Source: Saccharomonospora sp. NB11
GTDB taxonomy: Bacteria > Actinomycetota > Actinomycetes > Mycobacteriales > Pseudonocardiaceae
Assembly (NCBI RefSeq): GCF_015910535.1
Contig: NZ_JACBJG010000013.1
Coordinates: 62,001 to 126,000 of the forward strand
Direction: 5' to 3'
DNA length: 64,000 nt
Under the pieces are notes generated by a model that ran no database searches, was not told the origin of the DNA, and saw only the letters and a program-made list of their open reading frames with translations. Made by a program: the position numbers and the translations under genes. Position 1 is the first letter of the stretch, and each line of letters begins with the position of its first letter. Below are positions 1 to 6,846 of the stretch, piece after piece.

Positions 1-78
1 CGGCACGCGGCCGAGGTCGTCGCCGACTTCGCCCGTGTCCTGCCCGGTGCCGATGTTGTCGGATCAGGAAAAGGATGA
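1..78 (+). CDS. C-terminal end of an upstream protein (partial)
   Basis: Reading from base 1 gives an open frame of 25 codons ending in TGA at 76-78, four bases before the ATG of the next gene at 83. The tail reads like a real protein end (ADFARVLPGADVV), with G/C in nearly all third positions as in the neighbours. The tight spacing suggests the same operon as the hydrolase that follows. The family cannot be named from this fragment. Confidence 0.5.
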   Translation, partial: RHAAEVVADFARVLPGADVVGSGKG

Positions 79-82
79 CGCC

Positions 83-949
83 ATGTCAGCTTCGGAAACG
101 CTGGATCGCCTCGAACTCTGGTACCACGAGGACGCACCGCGCGTGCAGACCAGGGACGGCGTGGAGCTCTACTACGAGTCCCGTGGGGAAGGCCCGGCCG
201 TCACCACGCTGAACAACTTCTTCATCACCGCCCCGACGTGGCGCGTGTTCACCGAGGACCTCGCCAAGGACCACCGGGTCGTCAGCTACGACCTGTGCAA
301 CCACGGCCAGTCCTCCCACCACGACAAGGAACCGACGTGGGAGGAGCACGCGGAGGACGTCATCCGCCTGCTCGATGCGTTGGAGATCGAGTCGACCTAC
401 CTGGTCGGCACGTCGATCTCGACGGTGCTGGCCCGTGACGTCGCGCTGCGGTACCCGGACCGCGTCAAGGGTCTCGTGCTCGCCGGACCCGCTCTCGGGC
501 CGCGGGGCATGCGTCGACACCGCCAGATCCAGCGCGCGTGGCTGCTGACGTTGGAGAACCACGGCATGGCCGCGCTGTACGGCCACCTGTACCCCGAGGT
601 CTTCGGTGCCGACATGAACGAGGAACTCGGCACGCCGGGCTTCCTGGGACTGCGGGAAAGCTTCCTCGCCCTCACCACGGCCGAGGACCTCGCCAACGGG
701 CTGAACCTGGCGCTGCGGGCGGAGACCGACCCCGAGCTGTGCCGCCGCATCGAGGCGCCCACCGTCATCGTCGTCGGGGACGACGACATCCTGTTGAGCC
801 CCACCGGCGCCGCCGAACTCGCGGACATCTTCCCCAACGGCCGCCACGTGATCATGCCGAAGGCCGGGCATCTGCCGTTCATCGACGACTCCGCCCGCTT
901 CCAGCAGATCGTTCGTGAGCTCGTCGAGGAAGTCGAAGCGAATGGCTGA
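83..949 (+). CDS. alpha/beta hydrolase with atypical GxSxS nucleophile elbow
   Basis: A 288-residue cytoplasmic alpha/beta-hydrolase fold protein of the enol-lactonase/C-C hydrolase type. The nucleophile elbow reads VGTSIST, so the last Gly of the usual GxSxG is replaced by Ser. The acid (GDDDILL) and the histidine (KAGHLPF) sit where the family has them near the C terminus. ATG 83 is chosen because AAAAGGA lies about 8 bases upstream; an ATG-like start at 35 would run through the preceding frame. The stop overlaps the next gene (ATGGCTGA). It is the first complete gene of a coupled set with two carrier proteins, a PPTase and an aminotransferase-reductase, so it may act as a thioesterase or hydrolase on a carrier-bound or released intermediate. 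Substrate unknown. Confidence 0.8.
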   Translation: MSASETLDRLELWYHEDAPRVQTRDGVELYYESRGEGPAVTTLNNFFITAPTWRVFTEDLAKDHRVVSYDLCNHGQSSHHDKEPTWEEHAEDVIRLLDALEIESTYLVGTSISTVLARDVALRYPDRVKGLVLAGPALGPRGMRRHRQIQRAWLLTLENHGMAALYGHLYPEVFGADMNEELGTPGFLGLRESFLALTTAEDLANGLNLALRAETDPELCRRIEAPTVIVVGDDDILLSPTGAAELADIFPNGRHVIMPKAGHLPFIDDSARFQQIVRELVEEVEANG

Positions 950-1196
950 CGCGGCTTCCGAGGTCCGGCAGGCGATCCGCACGCTGCTGGCGAAGCTGGT
1001 CGACGACGCGAGCTTCGTCGACCGCGTGTCGGACACCGAGTCGCTGCGTCGGGCCGGGGTGTCCTCCACCGCGCTCGTCAGCCTGCTCGTCGCGATGGAG
1101 GACGAGTTCGGTTTCGAGTGGGAGGACGACGTCGAGCCGGAGGTGCTGCGCTCGATCGGCTCGTTGGCCGACCACGTCGTGGCCGTGCGGGGTTGA
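942..1196 (+). CDS. stand-alone acyl carrier protein, atypical Ser context
   Basis: An 84-residue acidic protein with the size and helix pattern of an acyl or peptidyl carrier protein. The candidate phosphopantetheine serine lies in AGVSSTALVSLL, where the usual Asp before the Ser is replaced by Ser. The ending (VLRSIGSLADHVVA) matches the last helix of carrier proteins. ATG 942 is preferred because it overlaps the hydrolase stop by 8 bases; the open frame extends 5-prime into that gene without a better start. It is followed 6 bases later by a phosphopantetheinyl transferase, its probable activator. It probably carries an acyl or aminoacyl group for the aminotransferase-reductase downstream. 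Confidence 0.7.
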   Translation: MADAASEVRQAIRTLLAKLVDDASFVDRVSDTESLRRAGVSSTALVSLLVAMEDEFGFEWEDDVEPEVLRSIGSLADHVVAVRG

Positions 1197-1202
1197 GCAG
1201 AC

Positions 1203-1841
1203 GTGTCGGCGGCTGTCGAGCTGGACGTGCTGCGTCGGGCCGTGCCGGGAGCCCGCACGGCGTGGGAACCGGTGCAGTGGCCGTACGCGGCCGTCCAGCA
1301 GACCGTCGCGGGGCGTCGGGCCGCCGCCACGGCGTTGGTCGAGGCGGGAGCGGAAAGGCGAGTGGTGCCTCGCGGGTCCGACGGCAGGCCGTGCTTCCCG
1401 CGTGGTTTCGCGGGGTCGATCGCGCACACGTCGCGCCTCGCCGTCGCGATCGTCGTCCCCGGTGCCGCCGGAGTCGGCATCGACATCGAGAGCGAGGACG
1501 TCTCGGCGAGGGTGGCGCGGTTCATCCTGCGTGAGCCGGAGCGACGAGCACTGCTGAGGCCGGCGGGCCGCTACAGCGCCCGGGACCTGTTCGCCGCGAA
1601 GGAGGCGGCGTTCAAGGCCCTGTCCGGTGCCGCGGTCTGTGACGGGCTGCCGTTCTGGCGGATCGCGTTGACCCCGGCCGGTGGCGCGCTGCTCGCCTCC
1701 TGCGGCGAGGTGTCGGCACGGGTCCGGGTCCGCTCCGGTGACGCCTCCCTCGCCGTGGCGATCCGACGACCCGACGAGCCGAGACGGGCGGTGGGTGGTT
1801 CGAGGCTCGATCAAGTGTCCGAACGAGAAGAGGAAACGTGA
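1203..1841 (+). CDS. 4'-phosphopantetheinyl transferase (Sfp/EntD type)
   Basis: A 212-residue Sfp-type phosphopantetheinyl transferase, which moves 4'-phosphopantetheine from CoA to the serine of carrier domains. Visible motifs are the basic N-terminal region ending in RPCFPRGFAGSIAHT, the Mg-binding VGIDIESED (about residues 89-97) and the KEAAFKAL helix (about residue 133). All are diagnostic of this family. The start is GTG 1203, six bases after the carrier-protein stop. Its TGA overlaps the ATG of the second carrier protein. It probably activates the two small carrier proteins and also the aryl and peptidyl carrier domains of the cluster NRPSs. Confidence 0.9.
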   Translation: MSAAVELDVLRRAVPGARTAWEPVQWPYAAVQQTVAGRRAAATALVEAGAERRVVPRGSDGRPCFPRGFAGSIAHTSRLAVAIVVPGAAGVGIDIESEDVSARVARFILREPERRALLRPAGRYSARDLFAAKEAAFKALSGAAVCDGLPFWRIALTPAGGALLASCGEVSARVRVRSGDASLAVAIRRPDEPRRAVGGSRLDQVSEREEET

Positions 1842-2101
1842 TGGACGGGAACGTATTCGAGGTCGTCGACGAGTTGTTCCGTCGCCGCCTGGCGGTGGCC
1901 GAACTCGACCCCGACGCTCCGCTCGTGAACTACGGCCTCGACTCGGTTCGGTCGATCGATTTGATCGTGGAGCTGGAGGGGATCTTCGGGTTGGAGATCT
2001 CCGACGAGCAGGCCGCGTCGATGCAGACGCTGCGCGACGTGGTGACCCAGGTGGCGGCGGCCCTGCCGGTGGAGGCGGGACGAGGGAACGCGGACCGATG
2101 A
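1841..2101 (+). CDS. stand-alone acyl carrier protein
   Basis: An 86-residue carrier protein with a textbook attachment site, YGLDSVRSIDLIVELE, in which Ser receives phosphopantetheine. It ends with a typical fourth helix (MQTLRDVVTQVAAAL). ATG 1841 is preferred over GTG 1838 because AGAGGAAAC gives a good ribosome site. It overlaps the stop of the PPTase upstream and its own stop overlaps the ATG of the aminotransferase-reductase downstream (ATGA). This coupling makes it the likely acyl donor for the reductase domain of that enzyme. Confidence 0.85.
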   Translation: MDGNVFEVVDELFRRRLAVAELDPDAPLVNYGLDSVRSIDLIVELEGIFGLEISDEQAASMQTLRDVVTQVAAALPVEAGRGNADR

Positions 2102-4806
2102 CCGACACCGCTCGTTTCGCCGCCTACGCCCGGCCGGAACTGGCCCGGCTGTTCCGGTCCCTCAACCTGGACGCGAGCTACCGGTCCGGTTCGGGCGACT
2201 ACCTGGTCCGCGACGGCGCGGACGGTGCGGTCGACCGTGTCCTGGACCTGGTCGGGGGTGCGGGCGCGTCGTTGTTCGGCCACAACCATCCGGCGCTGGT
2301 CGAGGTGGCCCGGCGTTGTCTCGACGAGAGCGTGCCCTTCAACGCGCAGGGCAGCGTGCGCACCGCCGCGGCCGAACTCGCACAGCGGCTCTCCGACGTC
2401 GTCGGCGAGGCCACCGGCGCCGCCTACGTCGTGACGCTCGGCAACTCCGGTGCCGAGGCCGTCGAGGCGGCGATGAAGCACGCGGCGGTCGAACGCAGCC
2501 GTCGGCTCGGCGCGGTGCAGGAGGAACTGGAGCGGTCGTTGCGGTCGCTGCGGCGGGACGGCACGGCGGACCTGGTCTGCGCGGACGGCCCCACCGAGGG
2601 GCGACGCTGCGAGGACGTGGTGCGGGAGTCGCTCGACACCGTGGCCCGTCTTCGCGAGGAGAGCCCGGTCTTCGTCTCGCTTCAGGACGCCTTCCACGGC
2701 AAGACCTCCGGTGCGGGCACGCTGACGCACGGCGCGAACGTGCCGTCCGATCTGCATCTCCCGGGGCCGCGACGGCACCGGTTGCACGACTGGACCCCGG
2801 CCGAGGTGGTCACCGCGCTGGACGCCGAGCGGGTCGAGATCTCCCTGGTGACCGTCGATCCCACCGGGGTCGCGCACTCCACGACCCGCGTCGTCTCCCG
2901 CGTCGCCGCCTGTTTCGCCGAACCCATCCAGGGCGAGGCCGGGGTGAGGGAGGTACCGGACGAGACGCTCGCGGCGCTGCGGGAGCTGGCCGACCGGCAC
3001 GAGGCACCGCTGGTGTTCGACGAGATCCAGTGCGGCATGGGCCGCACGGGCACGTTCCTCGCCTCGGAGCCGTCCGGGGTCGTCGCCGACTACTACCTGC
3101 TGTCCAAGTCGCTCGGCGGAGGACTCGCCAAGATCTCGGCGATGCTGGTGGCAACGCCGCGGTACGTCGCGGACTTCGGACGCCACCACACCTCCACCTT
3201 CGCCGAGGACGACTTCTCGGCGCGGATCGCCCTGAAGGCACTCGACCTCGCCCACGCGTGCCGGGACCGCATCGTCGAGCTGGGCTCGCGGTTGCGCGAC
3301 CGGCTGGTGGAGGTCGCGCGGCGCTGGCCGGACGCGATCGCCGAGGTGCGCGGTCGAGGGCTGTTGCTCGGGGTGGAGTTCCGGTTGCCCCGGCCGGAGT
3401 CGCAGTTGCTTCGCGAGGTGTTCGACTCCGAGTCGCTCGGTTACCTGATCGCGGGCCGGTTGCTGCGCACCCACGGCATCCGGGTGATTCCCACGCTGTC
3501 CGCGCCGACCACCCTGCGCGTGCAGCCGTCCGCCGTGCTGGAGTTCGCCGAGATCGACCGCATCGCCGAGGCGTTCGACGAGGTGGCGGGGCTGCTCTCC
3601 AAGGGCGACTACGCGACCCTGCTCGAACACCTGACGGTGCCCGCGCAGGTCGAGTGGCGGCCGAGGAGCCACGTTCCGGCACCGCGCAGTGGGGCGACCA
3701 GCGCCCCGCGACGGCGCGGCGGCCTCCCGCGTGCCGTCTTCCTCGCCAACCTCGACACCGCGGGCACGCTGCGGGCACTGGCACCGGAGCTGGGCGACTG
3801 GTCGGACGAGCAGTGTTCGGCGGCGATCGACCGGCTGCACGGCGAGGCCGACCCGTTCGAGGTCGTCCGTCGCCGCGTCACCTCGCCCACGGGCGCGGAG
3901 GTGGAGGTCAGCATGGTGGCGGTGCCGTTCACCGCGGCCCAGGCGGTCGAGGGTCTGCGTGCGGGACACGGGCCGTGGTTGAAGCGCACCGTGCTCGACG
4001 CTGTGGACCTGGCCGTGTCGTTGCGGGCGGACGTCATCGGGCTCGGCGGCTACACCTCGATCGTCACCGACGCCTCGCGCGCCGTGGTGGAGGACGAGGT
4101 GCGCGTCACCTCGGGCAACTCGTTGACGGCGGCGTGCGCCTACGACCTGCTGCGGTCGCGGCTGGCCGGGATCGAGCCGGGGCGACGTCGGGTCGGCCTC
4201 GTCGGCGCGATGGGCAACATCGGCGCGGTCATGGCCGAACTGATCGCGCCGTACTGCGAGTCGCTCGTGCTCGTCGGCAGGCGGGGGTCCGGGCGACGGC
4301 TCGGCACGGTTGCGAAGCGACTGGAGCACTTGACCGACGTCTCGATCAGCGAGGACTCCGCCGCGCTGCGCGACTGTCCCACCGTGGTGACCGCGACCAA
4401 CTCCGCGGAGCCGGTGATCACGGAGGCCCACCTCGCCGACGACGGGGACGTGCTCGTCTGCGACCTGGCCGTCCCGGGCGACGTCGCCCCTTCCGTGGCG
4501 CGGCGGGACAACGTCACGCTGGTCTCCGGAGGGCGCATCCAGCTCCCGGACGCGCAACGTCCGCACTTCCCGGGGATCACCCTGCCGCCGGGGATTCTCT
4601 ACTCCTGCATGGCGGAGACGATCCTGCTCGGCTTCGAACCCGACACGCCGAGCCCTTCCTACGGCGGACTGTCCGTGTCGGGAGTGCTGGCGGCCCGGGA
4701 CCTCGCCGCGCGACACGGGCTGTACCCCGCCCGCATCGTCGGCGGCACCGTCACCTCCGAACCGTGGACGCTCGACGAACCACGCCACAGACCTACCGGA
4801 CCGTGA
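2098..4806 (+). CDS. class III aminotransferase fused to acyl-ACP reductase-like domain
   Basis: A 902-residue two-domain enzyme. Residues about 1-500 are a PLP class III (ornithine/diaminobutyrate type) aminotransferase: FDEIQCGMGRTG, the PLP lysine in LLSKSLGGG (about residue 336) and a HTSTF motif. Residues about 530-902 resemble the aldehyde-forming acyl-ACP reductase of cyanobacterial alkane synthesis: LGGYTSIVT, TSGNSLTAA, a Rossmann-type VGLVGAMGNIGAVMA, and a cysteine in SCMAETILL near the end. The expected reaction is reduction of an acyl thioester to an aldehyde in one half and amination of it in the other, giving a primary amine. The ATGA overlap with the upstream carrier protein fits an acyl-ACP substrate. 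The true start is ATG 2098; the long upstream open frame is antisense-like noise over other genes. Substrate and direction are inferred. Confidence 0.85.
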   Translation: MTDTARFAAYARPELARLFRSLNLDASYRSGSGDYLVRDGADGAVDRVLDLVGGAGASLFGHNHPALVEVARRCLDESVPFNAQGSVRTAAAELAQRLSDVVGEATGAAYVVTLGNSGAEAVEAAMKHAAVERSRRLGAVQEELERSLRSLRRDGTADLVCADGPTEGRRCEDVVRESLDTVARLREESPVFVSLQDAFHGKTSGAGTLTHGANVPSDLHLPGPRRHRLHDWTPAEVVTALDAERVEISLVTVDPTGVAHSTTRVVSRVAACFAEPIQGEAGVREVPDETLAALRELADRHEAPLVFDEIQCGMGRTGTFLASEPSGVVADYYLLSKSLGGGLAKISAMLVATPRYVADFGRHHTSTFAEDDFSARIALKALDLAHACRDRIVELGSRLRDRLVEVARRWPDAIAEVRGRGLLLGVEFRLPRPESQLLREVFDSESLGYLIAGRLLRTHGIRVIPTLSAPTTLRVQPSAVLEFAEIDRIAEAFDEVAGLLSKGDYATLLEHLTVPAQVEWRPRSHVPAPRSGATSAPRRRGGLPRAVFLANLDTAGTLRALAPELGDWSDEQCSAAIDRLHGEADPFEVVRRRVTSPTGAEVEVSMVAVPFTAAQAVEGLRAGHGPWLKRTVLDAVDLAVSLRADVIGLGGYTSIVTDASRAVVEDEVRVTSGNSLTAACAYDLLRSRLAGIEPGRRRVGLVGAMGNIGAVMAELIAPYCESLVLVGRRGSGRRLGTVAKRLEHLTDVSISEDSAALRDCPTVVTATNSAEPVITEAHLADDGDVLVCDLAVPGDVAPSVARRDNVTLVSGGRIQLPDAQRPHFPGITLPPGILYSCMAETILLGFEPDTPSPSYGGLSVSGVLAARDLAARHGLYPARIVGGTVTSEPWTLDEPRHRPTGP

Positions 4807-4853
4807 CCGGTCCTCGTTGTTGTCCATCCGACCCACGAGAGGAAGAGTCAGCC

Positions 4854-5072
4854 ATGCCGAACCCGTTCGAGGACGACGACCGCACCTATCTGGCGTTGTG
4901 CAACGCCGAGGAGCAGTACTCGCTGTGGCCCGAGGACGTCGACGTGCCCGAGGGCTGGCGGGTCGTGTTCGGCCCCGACAGCCGACAGAACGTGATTGAC
5001 CACATCGAACGGTCCTGGACGGACATGCGTCCGAAGAGCCTGCGCGACGCGATGGCAGCAGCCTCGCGGTGA
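4854..5072 (+). CDS. mbtH: MbtH family protein
   Basis: A 72-residue MbtH-like protein. The family signature is clear: MPNPFEDDD at the start, NAEEQYSLWP in the middle and SWTDMRPKSLRD at the end. MbtH proteins bind NRPS adenylation domains and are often required for their solubility or activity. Likely partners are the A-PCP didomain at 6847 and the two cysteine modules. In known beta-hydroxytryptophan pathways the tryptophan A domain often depends on an MbtH partner. A ribosome site (AGAGGAAGAG) precedes ATG 4854. Confidence 0.93.
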   Translation: MPNPFEDDDRTYLALCNAEEQYSLWPEDVDVPEGWRVVFGPDSRQNVIDHIERSWTDMRPKSLRDAMAAASR

Positions 5073-5194
5073 ACTCACCGTCGATCGCTCGCGCCGTCGC
5101 CGTGACGGCGTGTGCGTTCGACCACGGCCGCGACGGCGCGATCGACAACTCCAGCTTTCCACGACCAGGAGCAGAGAATGGTTGGGGGCAGTCC

Positions 5195-5695
5195 GTGAAG
5201 GTAGACGTCGAGAACCGGGTCAAGTTCGTGCGCTGGCCCGCGGAGAGCGAGGTTCGGGAGCAATGCAAGCTGCGGCAGAATCTCTGCCTGCTGATCGTCG
5301 AGCATGGCGCTCCCCCGCCGGAGAACCTCGGCCCGTATGAGGACTGGGTCCGGCCGCCGATCGTGTCGCAGGACCTCCGGGCCAGGGTGCGCCAGTTGTC
5401 GGCACGCGCCGTGGTGAACGAGAAACCCGTGCTGGACTCCTCCGGCACGGTGTGGTTCAAGGGAGCGTCCGTGACGCTGTCGGTGATGCAGTGCGAGATG
5501 CTGACTCCCCTCATCGCCCGGTACGGCCAGCTCGTGTACCGGGCGGAGCTTCGGGAGATTCTGGAGAGGTCGGGCGCGAGCTCGTCGAGCAACGCCCTCG
5601 ACCTGCACGTCATGCGGTTGCGCCGACGGTTGCAGCCGATCGGCCTGGCGTTGCGCAACGTGTGGGGTCGCGGTTTCGTCGTGGAGCCACTCTGA
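5195..5695 (+). CDS. winged-helix transcriptional regulator (OmpR/PhoB-type DNA-binding domain)
   Basis: About 166 residues. The C-terminal half is an OmpR/PhoB-type winged helix: LSVMQCEMLTPLIARYGQLV, then a basic recognition region (NALDLHVMRLRRRLQP) and a final hairpin (VWGRGFVVEPL). The N-terminal 75 residues do not look like a response-regulator receiver and lack an obvious phospho-acceptor pattern, so it probably does not answer to a sensor kinase. GTG 5195 with GGGGG upstream fits best; the frame stays open further 5-prime. It sits between MbtH and the convergent dioxygenase gene and is a good candidate for the pathway-specific regulator. Confidence 0.7.
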   Translation: MKVDVENRVKFVRWPAESEVREQCKLRQNLCLLIVEHGAPPPENLGPYEDWVRPPIVSQDLRARVRQLSARAVVNEKPVLDSSGTVWFKGASVTLSVMQCEMLTPLIARYGQLVYRAELREILERSGASSSSNALDLHVMRLRRRLQPIGLALRNVWGRGFVVEPL

Positions 5696-5698
5696 CGG

Positions 5699-6433
5699 TC
5701 AGTCGTTGGCCATCGCGACGACGTCCACGCTGTGGCCGAGGTGAGCGCGACCGCGCAGTCGCCGCAACTCCGGGAAGGGAAGCGTGCAGTGCCTGAGCAG
5801 GTGGTTCGCCCCTTCGGTGCCCGCGGTGCCCGCGTGGTCGCCCAACACCTTGGTGATCAGACAGATGTGGCTCGTCTGCCAGCGCCAGTAGTTGTTGCCG
5901 AGGTCGAGCAGGGCGTCGATGATCCGGTAGTGGACGCCTGACTCGGTGCCGCACGGCGCCAGTTCGGTGAGGTCGAGCCCCGACCGGGCCACCCAGGCCG
6001 CGAACGACTCGTAGAGCGGTCCCTCCTTGTCGCCGTGGCCCAGCAGGTGCGAGAGCCGGTGGAACTGCGCCGACTGCGCTCCGCTGGACGTGCCGAGGAA
6101 CGCCCGGAAGGTGGCGAAGTCACGCACCGGCAGGCGGTCGAGCACGAGAATGTGGTTCTGCAGCAACGACATCGTCGCCGCCGCCCGGTGGAGTACGTCG
6201 ACGATCCAGTCCGCACTCGACGAGTCGTCGGAGGTGGTGAAGGCGTCGAGCACCGCTTCCAGGTCGAGGATCAGTTGCTGGAGCCACAGTTCGCTGGCCT
6301 GGTGCGCGACGATGAAGAACCGCTCCGACAGGACCGTGGACTCCGACGCTCCGGTTCCCGCGGTGCGGGGTGACTGCAGAGACAGCAGCGTGTCCAGTTC
6401 GAGGTAGTCCTGGTAGGTCATGTCGTCGGCCAC
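5699..6433 (-). CDS. kynA: tryptophan 2,3-dioxygenase
   Basis: A 244-residue heme enzyme that opens the indole ring of tryptophan to N-formylkynurenine. Family marks are FFIVAHQASELWLQQ with the substrate-side His (about residue 44), FRAFLGTSSGAQS, and NNYWRWQTSHICL with the heme-ligand His (about 189), followed by the AGTAGTEGANHLL loop. It is slightly shorter than housekeeping forms. The start is GTG 6433, with AAGGAGAGGG upstream. It ends 3 bases from the convergent regulator. With a P450, a halogenase and an aminotransferase nearby it probably acts on chlorinated or beta-hydroxylated tryptophan rather than in catabolism, as in quinaldate and quinoxaline chromophore pathways. Confidence 0.92.
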   Translation of the reverse strand: MADDMTYQDYLELDTLLSLQSPRTAGTGASESTVLSERFFIVAHQASELWLQQLILDLEAVLDAFTTSDDSSSADWIVDVLHRAAATMSLLQNHILVLDRLPVRDFATFRAFLGTSSGAQSAQFHRLSHLLGHGDKEGPLYESFAAWVARSGLDLTELAPCGTESGVHYRIIDALLDLGNNYWRWQTSHICLITKVLGDHAGTAGTEGANHLLRHCTLPFPELRRLRGRAHLGHSVDVVAMAND

Positions 6434-6846
6434 TGTGGTTCCCTCTCCTTGTGACGAAGTCGGGCAGGTGATGGCGAGTCGCGAACGGAGGCCGCGTGCG
6501 AGGACACCGGACCGGATCCGGCGAGTCACCTCGGATGCCCGTGGCCCGGGACGTCGGTCCTCGCGTCGGCGCCGCAATCGGACATGATCCGGTGTCGCCT
6601 GTGAGGACACGTTCCCGAAAACATCGGCCCATTGTGGGCGAATTCGTGTCACGGCGCGGAGACGAGGAAAGAGTTCTGTCACGCGGTTTTTCGGTCCACT
6701 CCGGACTGTGAGGAAACCGCACTTCGACCGCTGTCAGGACGTCCTCGGTGCGGAAAAGACTCGGGAAAGATTGCCGCTGTGCGGGGCCGGCGCATGCCTA
6801 TTCTGAGCCGATCGTGCCGGTACCTCGCGTCGAAGGCGGACCGAAG
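6434..6846. promoter_or_regulatory. divergent intergenic region (413 bp)
   Basis: This is the only stretch of more than 300 bases without a gene. It separates the dioxygenase (minus) from the A-PCP gene (plus) and must hold both promoters. A 9-bp inverted repeat is visible (GACACCGGA at 6503-6511 and TCCGGTGTC at 6588-6596), as is a CCGGATCCGG palindrome near 6513. No canonical iron box of the TTAGGTTAGGCTAACCTAA type was seen. Confidence 0.5.

Noticed and set aside
1930-5658. Very long minus-strand open frame antisense to the carrier, aminotransferase-reductase and MbtH genes
   Set aside because: Its translation is rich in Arg, Gly, His and Pro with no family motif. The plus-strand genes have clear domains; this is a high-GC shadow.
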